In this document: positions 1 through 10,500 of the stretch, piece after piece
How positions within the stretch are numbered: position 1 is the first letter of the stretch
Layout: each line of letters begins with the position of its first letter
DNA from: Compostibacter hankyongensis
Lineage (GTDB): Bacteria > Bacteroidota > Bacteroidia > Chitinophagales > Chitinophagaceae
Direction of reading: 5' to 3'
Length of the DNA: 64,000 nt
Assembly (NCBI RefSeq): GCF_039541075.1
Contig: NZ_BAABFN010000004.1
Coordinates: forward strand, 248,001-312,000
Made by a program: the position numbers and the translations under genes
The notes under the pieces: generated by a model
What the model was told of the DNA's origin: nothing
The model's input: only the letters and a program-made list of their open reading frames with translations
Databases searched by the model: none

Positions 1-60
1 TTGGGGACATATTTCCCCGGTGAGGGCCGGGTATGCGTATAATACCGGGAAGAAGGTCCT

Positions 61-1434
61 TTACAGTGAATTTAAGAAGCTGAGCAGCGCATCGCGGTCG
101 CTCTTCCGGAGCTGGACAAAATTTTCCCGGGACTGCTCCGCCTCTCCCCCGTGCCAGAGAATAGCTTCAGTGAGAGTGCGGGCCCTGCCATCGTGCAGGT
201 AATAGGGAGTGCCGTTTACTCTGGCTACCATACCTATCCCCCATAGCGGAGAGGTTCGCCATTCCGAACCGGTAGCCTGGTAATCCGGACGGCCGTCGGC
301 CAATCCGGGACCCATGTCGTGAAGCAGCAGGTCGGTGTAGGGATGTATGCGCTGATGGCTGAGGGTAGGAAGGTTCACGTTGACGCCGGTATACAGGGTG
401 GGGATATGGCAACTGCTGCACTGCAGCTGTTCGAACAGCGCTTCGCCCTTTTTTACCACAGGATCGGTGACGTTACGCCGGGCGGGAACCGCCAGCGTCT
501 GGATATAGAACACCATGGCATTCAGGATGCTGTCCGGCAGCTCCGGATCATCCGGTCGCTTGTCGTCCTGCGATTGCCCCAACGCACTTTCGGAAGAGAA
601 GAGTTTGTTACTCAGCCCCATGTCCTGCTGGAAAGCGCTGGCCACCTGGGCGGCTACGGTAGGCGTATTGGCCTTCAGACCGAAACGGCCGAGCACGGTC
701 TGCCCGCTGACGGGGTCATAGACATAATTGGGATGACCGCGAATGCCGTCGCCGTTTTTGTCCTCAGGGTCGGCAAAGGAAAGCACGGTAGATGAGGGGA
801 TCAGCTCCAACAGGCCGATTCCGAATACATAGGGCGCCAGACGGGGCGACAAAAGATAATGCCCGGGGAGAGGCCGGTAAGCATTGCTGAGCTGGTAATG
901 TGGTTTTCTCAGCGATACGGTTTCCCCGTCGGGGAATCGGAACGGCTCTTCGGTATAGGTAATGTTTACCCGCGCTTCGGGCTGGGCGCCGAAAACGGCC
1001 TGATCCTGGAGCTGTGTGCCAAAGCCGGGTACCGGCAACGGCCCTCCGTGTTCGTCTTCACCGGGCAGGCTTATGCGCACAAGCAGGGAAGAGTTGGGCT
1101 TCCCTGCCGTAGGTATGCCGATCCCGTCGTTGTGATGGCAGGAGACGCAGGATACATTATTGAAGATCGGGCCGAGCCCCGGATACAGGGGGGCCGGCGC
1201 AGATACAAACGTCTGCTCAAAGAGCCCGTCTCCCTTGTCGTGGATCAGCTGATCCCAGGGTGAAAGTCCTTCGATACATTCCCCAAAGGCCTGGGAGGTG
1301 ATATTGAAAGCGGTAGCTGCGCCGCCCGAGAGACGGGGATCAAAGCTTTCATCGTCAAAGGCCTGCGGTTTGCGGCACAGCACGCCCAGGAAAATGACCA
1401 GCAAGATACCGCTGACAATATTTATCTTTTTCAC
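61..1434 (-). CDS. Di-heme oxidoreductase family protein (DUF1111/thiol oxidoreductase-like c-type cytochrome)
   Basis: A 457-residue exported protein with two c-type heme-binding motifs, CVSCH at about residues 96-100 and CSSCH at about 339-343, the layout of the di-heme oxidoreductase (DHOR, DUF1111) family. The N-terminus is hydrophobic and ends at a Cys near residue 20; the preceding residues (GVL) are a poor lipobox, so it may be a lipoprotein or membrane-anchored. It should act in the periplasm as an electron-transfer protein or peroxidase-like enzyme; the substrate is unknown. It is the last gene of a minus-strand set: porin, Rieske protein, imelysin-like protein, this gene. Pairing with imelysins recurs in Bacteroidota and points to metal or redox handling. 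Family assignment is firm, physiological role is inference. Confidence 0.88.
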   Translation of the reverse strand: MKKINIVSGILLVIFLGVLCRKPQAFDDESFDPRLSGGAATAFNITSQAFGECIEGLSPWDQLIHDKGDGLFEQTFVSAPAPLYPGLGPIFNNVSCVSCHHNDGIGIPTAGKPNSSLLVRISLPGEDEHGGPLPVPGFGTQLQDQAVFGAQPEARVNITYTEEPFRFPDGETVSLRKPHYQLSNAYRPLPGHYLLSPRLAPYVFGIGLLELIPSSTVLSFADPEDKNGDGIRGHPNYVYDPVSGQTVLGRFGLKANTPTVAAQVASAFQQDMGLSNKLFSSESALGQSQDDKRPDDPELPDSILNAMVFYIQTLAVPARRNVTDPVVKKGEALFEQLQCSSCHIPTLYTGVNVNLPTLSHQRIHPYTDLLLHDMGPGLADGRPDYQATGSEWRTSPLWGIGMVARVNGTPYYLHDGRARTLTEAILWHGGEAEQSRENFVQLRKSDRDALLSFLNSL

Positions 1435-1474
1435 CGCTGAGGTTTAGATACGACACACGTTTAGAAACAGTAGC

Positions 1475-2593
1475 TCAGTCCTTTACATATTGCTGTACAA
1501 AAGGGATCAGTTTTTCGTGCAGGGTGGTCTGCAGGTTGTGCAGGGCATCCAGCGCGTTTTGCACCTGGGTACGGTTTTTATAGACCGCTGTCTCAAAGGT
1601 GATGTTGCTTTCGATAAAGCTGTTCAGCGCATTGATAGCCGTATTGAACTGGTTCTGGATGTCTTTATCCAGCGAAAGATTCTTGGCTTTTACCAGATCG
1701 CTGATGCCCTTTCCCTGTTCTGTATATTTGCCGAGATAGACATTTCTTGCCCCTACGATATTGTTGTGAAAATCGATAAAGGAATTGTGGCTGAAAGGGG
1801 ATTCCGTAATAGTGGAATCGGGCTGTCCCTGGCCGTTGGAAAAAGGTTCGGCCATCTTGCTGTCGCCCACTTCGGAGCAGATATCGATCAGCACGCTGGC
1901 GATAGATTCCAGCGCATCCTCCTTGGTCTTAAACACCTGGCTGCCTGCTCCGGCCGTCAGGATATTGGCGGCATAGTTGCCCCCGTCGGAAAGCCAGCTG
2001 TTATAAAGCTTGGTGGTATTGTTCAGGATATCCTGGGCGAGGCTGCCTGCATATTCCTTTTGCCGGGCGGTAATGCCGGCGGCCGTTCCCGTTCCTCCTT
2101 TTCCCCAGAGTACGTATTCCAGGGGATGAAAGCCGCGGAGGGAAAGCGTGGTTTCGCTGGAGTCAGACTCGATGCTCTCCAGGTCGAGCGGCTGGTTGCT
2201 GGCCAGCAGCTCATCCATCTGCTGGTAATCGACGGGCCAGGTATCCATATAGGGATCGTAGTTATCGTCTTCCACAGGACCCAGCAGGAAACCCTCGCAT
2301 TGTTCCCAGGTGGTACGGGTATCTTTCCAGGCCTGTCTGGCCGCTGCGAGATTGGCCTCGGTTGGGCTGGCGATCAGGGTTTTCACCGCATTATTCAGGG
2401 TGGTGGACCGGTCTTTGAACATGGCATATTGCGGGAGGGCAACCTTGTTGACAAAGTCTTCCAGCACCTGGGTTTCCAGTTTTGCAAAATCGGTATTGTC
2501 TCCGGGCTTGGGGTCGTCGGATTTGCTGCAGCTGCTAAAAATGGAGAGCAGTATAGTGCAGCCCGTTATGGTAAGTAAGCATGGCTTTTTCAT
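1475..2593 (-). CDS. Imelysin family (M75-like) lipoprotein
   Basis: A secreted lipoprotein of about 372 residues. The chosen ATG gives an N-terminus MKKPCLLTITGC with a hydrophobic stretch and the lipobox-like FSSC. It carries GFHPLE near residues 154-159, which fits the GxHxxE signature of imelysins (peptidase M75 family, the family of the EfeO C-terminal domain and IrpA). Family members bind iron or other metals in the periplasm, and peptidase activity is doubtful. Its ATG overlaps the Rieske stop codon as ATGA, which indicates translational coupling. An upstream ATG at 2620 would place an unlikely N-terminal extension before the signal peptide. Confidence 0.88.
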   Translation of the reverse strand: MKKPCLLTITGCTILLSIFSSCSKSDDPKPGDNTDFAKLETQVLEDFVNKVALPQYAMFKDRSTTLNNAVKTLIASPTEANLAAARQAWKDTRTTWEQCEGFLLGPVEDDNYDPYMDTWPVDYQQMDELLASNQPLDLESIESDSSETTLSLRGFHPLEYVLWGKGGTGTAAGITARQKEYAGSLAQDILNNTTKLYNSWLSDGGNYAANILTAGAGSQVFKTKEDALESIASVLIDICSEVGDSKMAEPFSNGQGQPDSTITESPFSHNSFIDFHNNIVGARNVYLGKYTEQGKGISDLVKAKNLSLDKDIQNQFNTAINALNSFIESNITFETAVYKNRTQVQNALDALHNLQTTLHEKLIPFVQQYVKD

Positions 2594-3030
2594 AAAACGG
2601 CAGGTTTTAAAGTGATCCATAGATTTTTATCGTCTTGTTGGGTGTTAAGGTGAATCAACGGTTTTTCGGCCGGGCCTTTTTGTACCCGTCCGGCCATATC
2701 AAACTGGCTTCCGTGGAGCGGGCAATAAAAGTTGCTGCCCGTTTTGGTCAGCGGGTTGCCGGCGTGAGTACACATCATTACCAGGGCGCGGTAGCTGCCT
2801 GTCCCGGTTTTTTGCACGGCAATATCATAATTGTAGTTGTTTACCCTTATCAGCCTGAAATTACTTTCACCGAAATCGCTCAGCGGAATGTTGACCCTGT
2901 TATTCACGGCAGCGGTTTTGAACACGCTGACCGTGCTGCCGCAGGATGTCAGCAGGCTGCCCAGGAACCAGCCGGATCCCGCAGCCATGCAGGCGGTGCA
3001 GGAGGTTTTTATAAAATTTCTTCTGTGCAT
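2590..3030 (-). CDS. Tat-exported Rieske [2Fe-2S] lipoprotein
   Basis: A 146-residue protein. The N-terminus RRNFIK fits a twin-arginine signal, followed by a hydrophobic segment and the lipobox-like LLTSC ending at residue 30, so it should be folded with its cluster in the cytoplasm, exported by Tat and lipid-anchored. The Rieske ligands are complete: C87-T-H89 and C103-P-L-H106, the latter followed by GS. This layout is that of small Rieske proteins such as cytochrome bc/b6f or arsenite-oxidase subunits. No cytochrome b or oxidase is nearby. Its neighbours are a porin 4 bp upstream and imelysin (ATGA overlap), so it may shuttle electrons with the downstream di-heme protein, which is an inference. 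Confidence 0.88.
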   Translation of the reverse strand: MHRRNFIKTSCTACMAAGSGWFLGSLLTSCGSTVSVFKTAAVNNRVNIPLSDFGESNFRLIRVNNYNYDIAVQKTGTGSYRALVMMCTHAGNPLTKTGSNFYCPLHGSQFDMAGRVQKGPAEKPLIHLNTQQDDKNLWITLKPAVL

Positions 3031-3034
3031 GATC

Positions 3035-4306
3035 TTAAAATGAATATCCTATGCCCAGATTTAAAAAAGCGTTGTTTTGCTGATAGGGCTGAGCAGCAGG
3101 ATTGGGATTGATGATGAGCGCCGGATTTTGAGGACCGGTATGCATCAGCCTTGCATCGGCTTTGATGACCACATTGGGAATGGGCAGATAGCTGAGCCCG
3201 GCAATAAGATGCGACTGGTCTTCGGTACCGTCGGTGATGCCGTTTGCGGGTATGCGTGCGTTCAGGTTCAGTCTTTCATAGCGGGCAAAGACGATCAGCT
3301 GCTGTGTTTTCAGACGGTCGCTTTTCGCAGTCTCAAACAGGTTATAGCCCAGCTCCGCATAAGCCCCGTACATCGTTTTTGGCACGTTGGAGGCATAAGC
3401 TTTGTTGATGCTCCCGGCGTCGGGGTAGGACACCACCGTGCCCAGCGCCTTTGCAGAGAATCCGCTTTTCATATACTGCAGGTCGGCTTCCCCGAGATAG
3501 ACGGGGGCGCCGAACATCCCCGAGGGCAGCTGCAGGCTGTCTGCCTGTAACGGACTAAGTCCTACCGTGCCGCCGGCGTAGCCGGATACCTGGAACTTCC
3601 AGTCTGAGATAAAGTATTGCAGTGAGGCATTTAGAGCCAGGTTATTGCCCGAGGCCATCTGTCCTTCCGCCCTGCCGTCTGCCAGTCCGTTTCCATGGGT
3701 GAACTCAGCGGATTTTAAGCCGTTCATTATGGCTACGCTATAGGCGAGGGGCAGGGTGCTCATCTGCCCATAAAAGCCTATGCCGATTTCCCGCCAGGTA
3801 GCGGGAATAACCAGCTGTTCCACCAGGGGCCTTTCCACGCCGTTAAAGTTAATCGGAAGGTGGTTTTCGTTCAGCAGTCCGATACGGGGAAGAAATAACC
3901 CGGCCACCAGGTATTGACGGGGGTTGAGGCTGAATTTGAGGTAGGCCTGCTCCATGCCTATTTCTCCCTGCAGCTTCCCGCCTTCCACTTTGGCATTCTC
4001 GACTTCAAGCTCTGAAAAGAAAGCGATCTTGTTATTGAACTGATGTCCGACAAACAATACGGCACGATTAAGATTCAGTGTAGAGGTTTTGAAATTAAAA
4101 TCGCGCTGATAAGAAAGGTCGCCGTAGCCGGAGATCACCGTTCTGGCCTCTCCCGCGTTCCCGCTGGTCAGCAGATCTTCTCCGGTTCCCGATATCATCT
4201 GCTGCGCAGGAGTCTGGTGTGGCTGGTGCTTCTGCTCAGTTTGTTGTGCGAAGAGAAATAGCGGTAGACCCGATAGCACACCGCCCAAGAGTAATTTTTT
4301 TAGCAT
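3035..4306 (-). CDS. Outer-membrane porin-like beta-barrel protein
   Basis: An exported protein of about 423 residues with a clear signal peptide (MLKKLLLGGVLSGLPLFLFAQ). The mature part alternates aromatic and polar residues and ends in Y-S-F, typical of an outer-membrane beta barrel. It resembles the phosphate-selective porin/OprP-like families of Bacteroidota, but I cannot fix the family by eye. The ATG at 4306 places the signal peptide at the N-terminus; the longer frame from 4339 adds 11 unlikely residues. It is the first gene of the four-gene operon and could be the entry pore for whatever the Rieske, imelysin and di-heme proteins act on. Confidence 0.75.
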   Translation of the reverse strand: MLKKLLLGGVLSGLPLFLFAQQTEQKHQPHQTPAQQMISGTGEDLLTSGNAGEARTVISGYGDLSYQRDFNFKTSTLNLNRAVLFVGHQFNNKIAFFSELEVENAKVEGGKLQGEIGMEQAYLKFSLNPRQYLVAGLFLPRIGLLNENHLPINFNGVERPLVEQLVIPATWREIGIGFYGQMSTLPLAYSVAIMNGLKSAEFTHGNGLADGRAEGQMASGNNLALNASLQYFISDWKFQVSGYAGGTVGLSPLQADSLQLPSGMFGAPVYLGEADLQYMKSGFSAKALGTVVSYPDAGSINKAYASNVPKTMYGAYAELGYNLFETAKSDRLKTQQLIVFARYERLNLNARIPANGITDGTEDQSHLIAGLSYLPIPNVVIKADARLMHTGPQNPALIINPNPAAQPYQQNNAFLNLGIGYSF

Positions 4307-4433
4307 CTGAAAATTCCGCTTATTAATATAGGGAGGCAAATCTACCGCAATGGCCTGTGGGACAGTTTACGGGATACGGAAAAAGATTTACGAGATGCGG
4401 AAAAGCAGTAACTTTAAAAATAAAAGCCCTTTC

Positions 4434-5774
4434 ATGCCGGAAAAGGTTAATGAGAAAACGGTTTTTTCTTTGCTGGAGGTGATGCGGAGCATACAGAAGA
4501 CGCTGGAGGGACGTTATACCAGCTCCTTCTGGGTGAAAGCGGAGATGAACAAGCTCAACCACTACTCCCACTCGGGCCATTGCTACCCCGAGCTGGTGGA
4601 AAAAAGAGAAGGGAAGGTCATAGCGCAGATCCGGTCTATCCTCTGGAAAGAGGATTATAAGCTGATCGATAAAAGATTTCAACAGGTCCTGAACGAGCCG
4701 CTGAGAGATGGTATCAAGATCCTTTTTGCCGCCAGGATAACTTTTGATCCCGTTTACGGTCTTACGCTGCGGATCACGGATATCGACCCGGCCTATACGC
4801 TGGGGGATCTTGAGCGGGAAAAGCAGGAAACCCTGATGCAGCTGAAACAGGAAGGGCTGTTCGGCCGGAATAAAATGCTGTCCCTGCCTTTGCTTCCCCA
4901 AAGGATTGCGGTGATCTCGGTAGAGACCAGCAAGGGCTACGCAGATTTCCTGCGGGTAATTGATCACAACCCCTGGGGCTACCGCTTTTTTCACCTGCTT
5001 TTTCCTGCGTTGCTGCAGGGGGAAAAAGCCGTGGCTTCCATCCGTAGCCAGCTGAAACGTATACAAAAGGTAAAGCATCATTTTGATGTAGTAGCCCTGG
5101 TCCGGGGCGGCGGCGGGGATATCGGCCTGTCCTGCTATAACAGCTACCTGCTGTCCCGGGAGATCGCCCTGTTTCCCCTGCCGGTAATTACCGGTATCGG
5201 TCATGCTACCAATGAAACCGTCGCAGAGATGATCGCCTTTCAGAATGCCATCACGCCGACCAAGATAGGCGAGTATCTGCTTCAGCGCTTTCATAACTTT
5301 GCCGTGCCGTTGCGGCAGGCCGAAGAAAAGATCGCGGAGCGGGCGGCCCGGCTGCTCCGGGAGGAAAAGACCGCCTTCCTTTCCCTGGCCAAATATTTCC
5401 GTTCGGTATCGAGGAACCGGCTCAACCGGTATGACCACGAGCTGTACGGGCAAACGGCAACCCTGCTGCAGCAGAGCCGTTTCCGGCTGCAGCGGGAAAA
5501 AGAACAACAGGCCGCCGCCATGAGCGGCATCCGGAGAAACGTCGCGCTTTTCCGGCAGCACCAAAGCGGGGCGCTGGAGGCCCTGCAGCGGATCGTGACC
5601 AACCTGGATCCGGTGAATGTATTGCGGCGGGGCTACAGCATTACCCGGCTCAACGGCCGGTCCGTAAAAGCGCAGGAGCAGGTAAAGGAAGGCGATATCC
5701 TCGAAACACAGTTATTTGACGGCGGGCTTACCAGCAAGGTAACCGCCATCCGGAAGACAGACGATGATGAATGA
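4434..5774 (+). CDS. xseA: Exodeoxyribonuclease VII large subunit
   Basis: The large subunit of exonuclease VII, which degrades single-stranded DNA to oligonucleotides. The N-terminal part has the OB-fold with the conserved SFWVKAEMNKLN stretch. The central catalytic domain shows LPQRIAVISVETSKGYADF, VRGGGGDIGL and PVITGIGHATNETVAEM, all family hallmarks, and the C-terminal part is helical and probably coiled-coil. The start at MPEKVNEKTVFSLLEV matches the usual N-terminus in this phylum; ATGs at 4350 and 4395 are also in frame. It overlaps xseB by 11 bp, so the two subunits are translationally linked. Confidence 0.96.
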   Translation: MPEKVNEKTVFSLLEVMRSIQKTLEGRYTSSFWVKAEMNKLNHYSHSGHCYPELVEKREGKVIAQIRSILWKEDYKLIDKRFQQVLNEPLRDGIKILFAARITFDPVYGLTLRITDIDPAYTLGDLEREKQETLMQLKQEGLFGRNKMLSLPLLPQRIAVISVETSKGYADFLRVIDHNPWGYRFFHLLFPALLQGEKAVASIRSQLKRIQKVKHHFDVVALVRGGGGDIGLSCYNSYLLSREIALFPLPVITGIGHATNETVAEMIAFQNAITPTKIGEYLLQRFHNFAVPLRQAEEKIAERAARLLREEKTAFLSLAKYFRSVSRNRLNRYDHELYGQTATLLQQSRFRLQREKEQQAAAMSGIRRNVALFRQHQSGALEALQRIVTNLDPVNVLRRGYSITRLNGRSVKAQEQVKEGDILETQLFDGGLTSKVTAIRKTDDDE

Positions 5775-6003
5775 AGAAATAAACTATACCGAAGCTTTTG
5801 CCAGATTGCAAACCATCGTGGCGGAGATCGAAGCCGGCGAGATATCGGTGGATGAGCTTTCCGAAAAGGTCAGGCATGCCGTGGCGCTGATCAAGGTATG
5901 TAAGTCCCGGCTTTCTTCTACGGAAGAAGAAGTGGATAAAATATTGCGGGAGCTGGATGCCGCTACGGGCGCTTCAGCGGAGGCCGGCGCAGAAGGGAGG
6001 TAA
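5764..6003 (+). CDS. xseB: Exodeoxyribonuclease VII small subunit
   Basis: A 79-residue acidic helical protein with the XseB pattern: EINYTEAFARLQTIVAEIE, then a central segment with LSEKVRHAVALIKVCKSRL, and TEEEVDKIL. Several small subunits wrap the large subunit's helical arm. The length is normal for the family. It starts inside the end of xseA, and the transcript probably ends at the hairpin just downstream, before a convergent susD-like gene. Confidence 0.95.
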   Translation: MMNEEINYTEAFARLQTIVAEIEAGEISVDELSEKVRHAVALIKVCKSRLSSTEEEVDKILRELDAATGASAEAGAEGR

Positions 6004-6012
6004 TGTGTAAAA

Positions 6013-6049
6013 GGAAACGGCCTGACAGCAATTGCCGTCAAGCCGTTCC
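6013..6049. terminator. Hairpin between convergent xseB and susD-like gene
   Basis: Arms GGAAACGGC and GCCGTTCC pair with one bulged A, followed inward by TGAC/GTCA, around a loop containing CAATTG. It lies between two convergent genes and could end transcripts from both sides. The T-rich stretch after it (CTCTTTT) favours the plus direction. Confidence 0.6.
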
Positions 6050-6070
6050 GGGTCCTCTTTTGGGGGTATC

Positions 6071-7549
6071 TTAATGCTTATCCCACCAGTTCCGGATTCC
6101 CTGGGTGTCGCCGCCCATGTGCTCCACGGCGGTCTGCAGATTGGCGCCGTTGGTGCTGGTTTCCGAAGCGGGGTAGGTAAGCCTTGTGGGCACATCTTTT
6201 ACATTGGGGTCCAGCGAGCCGGCCCGGGGCGCGACGAACAGCGGCGTGCCGTCGGGCTTTTTGAAATCGAGCCGCAGCCGTTCAAACCAGGACTGTAGCC
6301 CCTGCATGTACATGGCAATCCATTTCTGGGTGCCGATAATATTTTTCCAGTTGTCTGAACTATAGCTCAGCGTATCCGCGTATTGCGTTGCAGCCTGCTC
6401 GTCCATCGGCTCCAGGCTGATCTTTTCCCAGAAGCTGAAATTGTTCCGGATGGCCTTCCGGAAATGCTCTTCTGCCGAGCCGCCGACCTGCATGCCGCGC
6501 TCTACGGCTTCGGCCAGCAGAAACTCTACTTCGGAAGAGGTCATCAGGATGCCCGGAAAAGCAGCGGAGTAGACTGTGGTGCCGGGTTGCGAATAGTCGT
6601 TGATCTCACTCGCCGAATTGGTGCCGAGCCCATAAATCTTTCCGATGTAAGTACCGGTAGCGCGCGCCTTCCGGGCATAGACGGGCAGCCGCGGATCGTT
6701 GAGGGAATCCAGGTAGTCCACCATCGTTTTGCTGAGCACGAACTCAATAGGCTCTTTGTCGGCATTGTTATACGGAAAGCGGTTGGTGGCGTCTTCGGTA
6801 TAGAGATAAAGGGCATCGTCTTCCGGCCCCTGCATCACCCCGGCCTTTACCGCCGCTTCAACGGCTGTTTTGGCGGCCGATGGATTGGCGTCGGCCATGC
6901 GCATGGCTATACGCAGCTTCAGGGAGTTGGCCAGCTTTTTCCATTTTGAAACGTCGCCCTGGTAAATATTATCGCCTGTGGTAAAGCTGGGCTGGGCGGG
7001 ATCCAGCGCTGCGGCGTCGGTATCCAGCCGTTTCAAAAGGGCCGTATAAATGCTGTCAGCATGATCATATTTGGGAGTAGGGTTATCGTCGTTTTTGATG
7101 GTTTCCGAGTAAGGGATATCGCCAAAAGCGTCGGTGAGGAAATGATAGATCCACACTTCGAGGATATCGGCAATGGCGTTCTGATTTTTGAGGGTAGGTG
7201 TTTCATCCAGCTCCGCATTTGTTCTTTTCACCTCTTCCAGGTTCTGCAGTCCCTGGTTGTATTCGCTCCAGAGGGTGGTGGTGGAGGTAGCGTCCAGCTG
7301 GTACTGGCTGTTGGACTCCTTATCGGTAGCCGACCAGTACTGGGCATAGTGCATGCCTACGCGGTTATTGACATAGGTAAAGTACAGCTCATCCATGCTC
7401 AGCTTTTCGCCGGCCAGCAGGGACTGGTCGGTTGTCACGCGTGAGGGATGCACCGGGTCTGTATTCAGCTCGTCGAACTTTGAGCAGGAGGCTGCAGCCA
7501 GCCCCAGCGGTATGCAGATAAGATATTTCCACTTTTTTATCATCGTCAT
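6071..7549 (-). CDS. SusD/RagB family glycan-binding lipoprotein (SusD-like_2 type)
   Basis: A surface lipoprotein of about 492 residues. The signal is MTMIKKWKYLICIPLGLAAA followed by SCSKFDELNTDP, with a lipobox Cys and the FDELNTDP segment seen in SusD-like_2 proteins. The repeated helical (TPR-like) body includes an NRVGMHYAQYWSATD-type segment. It would form the lid of the TonB-dependent transporter encoded 17 bp upstream on the same strand. No enzyme gene accompanies the pair, so the substrate is unknown and could be a peptide as well as a glycan. A longer frame from 7567 is possible but adds residues before the signal peptide. Confidence 0.9.
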   Translation of the reverse strand: MTMIKKWKYLICIPLGLAAASCSKFDELNTDPVHPSRVTTDQSLLAGEKLSMDELYFTYVNNRVGMHYAQYWSATDKESNSQYQLDATSTTTLWSEYNQGLQNLEEVKRTNAELDETPTLKNQNAIADILEVWIYHFLTDAFGDIPYSETIKNDDNPTPKYDHADSIYTALLKRLDTDAAALDPAQPSFTTGDNIYQGDVSKWKKLANSLKLRIAMRMADANPSAAKTAVEAAVKAGVMQGPEDDALYLYTEDATNRFPYNNADKEPIEFVLSKTMVDYLDSLNDPRLPVYARKARATGTYIGKIYGLGTNSASEINDYSQPGTTVYSAAFPGILMTSSEVEFLLAEAVERGMQVGGSAEEHFRKAIRNNFSFWEKISLEPMDEQAATQYADTLSYSSDNWKNIIGTQKWIAMYMQGLQSWFERLRLDFKKPDGTPLFVAPRAGSLDPNVKDVPTRLTYPASETSTNGANLQTAVEHMGGDTQGIRNWWDKH

Positions 7550-7566
7550 AAGTTTTTGATCATGCA

Positions 7567-10500
7567 TTAAAATCCGACGTTCAGGTTCAGACCGAAGGAT
7601 CGTACCGAGGGCAGCGCCCCTCCTTCCAGACCCTGTATATTGCCCGATCCGTTGGCGATATTGGAGGGATCCACATTGGGGGCGTTTTTGCTGATCAGCC
7701 AGAGGTTTCGTCCATAGAGATAAAAAGCGATGTTTTCCGCGCCGATCTTATCCGCCCAGCTTTTCGGGAGGTTGTATCCAAGCTTTACTTCCCGCAGATA
7801 AACGTAGCTGGCATCATAGACGTTTGCGCTGTTGATGACCTTTCCGAAATCGTTCTTGAAATAATCCTTGGCCGCCATGGTAGTCTGGTAAGGCGTGCCG
7901 TCTGCCAGCACTCCTTCTACGGTAACGCCGTCTTCCCGCACGTTGTTTTTAGCGGTTTCGTCCAGCAGCCCTGAGAAGAGACCGTACATGTTGGTATAAG
8001 AAAAGAATTTACCGCCCTGCTGGAAATCCACCAGCGCACTCAGACTGAAGTTCTTGTAGGTGAAGTTGGTGCTGACGCCTCCTGTATAATCGGGATACAC
8101 GCTGCCCAGCGGAACGGGCTCGTCGGTGGGCGTATAGTTGCCTGCCGAGTCCATTACCGGTTTCCCGTTGATCCGTTTGTAGTCGTATCCCACAAGCGTA
8201 CCCAGAGAGTAGCCGGTCTTGGCCACCACCGATACGGCGTTCAGCCGTCGTTCCGTGCCGATGATCACCTGGGGTACCTCGATGCCGTTGAAAGCGAGGC
8301 CCAGCACCTTGTTCTCGTTTTTGGCCAGGTTCAGGTTGAGCGTCCAGGTAAAGTCTTTTGTCCGTACCGGCGATCCTTCAAGGTGGACTTCCACACCCCG
8401 GTTCCTTACCCGGCCTGCATTGACGAGCCAGGTGGCAAAGCCGGTAGAGGGCGAAACGTTTACGGGGATGATCTGGTCCCGCGTGATACGGTTGTAAGCA
8501 GCCACATCCAGCCCGATACGGTTGTCCAGGAAGTTCAGCTGCAGCCCTACTTCCTGCTCGGTGGTCCGTTCCGGCTTCAGGTTGGGGTTACGTTTTGTAG
8601 GGTCCACGCTGATCATCGTCTGCCCGTTCAGCAGTATGGGATTGCCGAAGATGTTGTAGACGTTGAAGGCGGAGGCATCCGTACCAACCACGGCATAGCT
8701 GCCGCGCAGCTTACCGAAGGAAAGCCAGGTCCAGTTTTTCAGCCATTCGGAAAAGACGATGGAAGCGGAAACGGAGGGATAGAAGAAGGAGCGGCTGTCC
8801 GCCGGGAGGGTGGAGGACCAGTCGTTCCGTCCGGTGGCTTCCAGGAATACGGTATTCTTATAGCCCAGGTTTACATCGGCAAACAGGGAATTGATCTGCG
8901 AGCGCGGCATGCCGGGATAAAGCAGGGGCGCGGATAAGGAGTTGCTGAGGGTATACAGTCCGGGGACGACCAGGCCTCCGCTGGTAAGCCCGGAGAGGGT
9001 GTTCATGGTCTGCTTCATGATATTTCCGCCTGCGGTGGCATCCAGTGAGAAGTCCTCGCTGAGCTTCGGGTTGGCGGTAACCAGCAGCTGGTAGTTCATC
9101 TCCCGGAAGTCGATGGTATTGCGGGCATAGCTGCCGGGAAGATAATCCTTGGCCGTCCTTTCTTCCTGGAGCGTATTATAGCTGTCCATCATGACCTTCC
9201 CCGAGATGTTGAGCCAGTCGATGGGTTTGTAGTCCAGCCCGGCAAAGCCATAATACCGGTTGCGCTGATCGCTTTCGTACTCTTCATACCGTTCCCAGTA
9301 AGGGTTGCCTGCGGAGGCGGGAGATGGATCGTCGAAGGCATGCCGGTTCCAGGTGATCTGGGAACCATCCGCATATTTATAGTCCTTCATTTTGTTCATG
9401 TCGAGCTGCCGTTGTCCGTACATGCTGAACTGTTCCATGATGTTTTGTCCCGAGAAGCCGGTGCCGGGCCGGCCGGTGGCGCCCGTATTCGCATAATTAA
9501 AAGAGGCGGAGGCGGTCAGGTTGTCAAGGATTTCGTAGCTGCCGCGAAGGGAGATGTTGTCGCGGTGCAGCTTTGAATGCGGCAGTATGAATTTCTGCCG
9601 CATATCGCCAAAGGATATACGTACGCTTCCCTTGTCGAAGTCGTTGCCGGCGCTGATGTTGTTGGATACGGTGAGGCCGGGTGTAAAGAAGTTGCGCGCG
9701 TTGTCCGGGTGCGGAGACCACGGCGCCGTTTTTCCGAAGTCCGGATTATTCTTGTCTTTGTCGAACGACCAGTACGGTCGCACCAGCTGCCCTTTCATTT
9801 CCGGTCCCCAGGACTCGTCTACCGCATATTCCGGCAGCAGGTCATAGGCGCCCAGCGCGGGATCGTGGTAGGCGGCATCTTTTTCACTGAGGAACTGCTC
9901 GGGGTTTTTATTATAGAAAAGCGTATCGAAGTCGGGAGAGCTGCCTCCGCCGTACCGGTTCTGGTATTTAGGCAGGATGTAGACGCGGTCTGTCTGTATA
10001 TTAAGGCTGTAATTAACGCCAAAATGCCCGCCGTTGCCGCCTTTTTTGGTGGTGATGAGCACTACGCCGTTGGCCCCGCGGGTGCCGTAAAGCGCGGTAG
10101 CGGCCGCTCCTTTCAGCACGGAGATGGTCTCAATATCATCCGGGTTAATATCCTGGCTGGGGTTCCCGTAATCGTAGCCGCCCCCGCCGATCTGCTGGTT
10201 GACGCTGTTGGAGTTGAAGTTGCTGAAGGGTACGCCGTCTACGACAAACAGCGCGTTGTTATCCCCGAGGATGGACTTTTGTCCGCGTATGGTTATCTTG
10301 GAAGACCCTCCCATGGACCCGGTGTTGGTATTGATCTGCACACCGGCGATCTTACCGTTCAGGGCGTTGACGAAGTTTACTTCTTTGGCTTGCTGCACCG
10401 CCTGCCCGCTGACCTCCTGGATGGCATAGCCTACGGAGCGCTGGTTTTTCTGCATCCCCAGCGCCGCTTTGACGACCACCGTTTTAAGGGTCTGCGTTTT

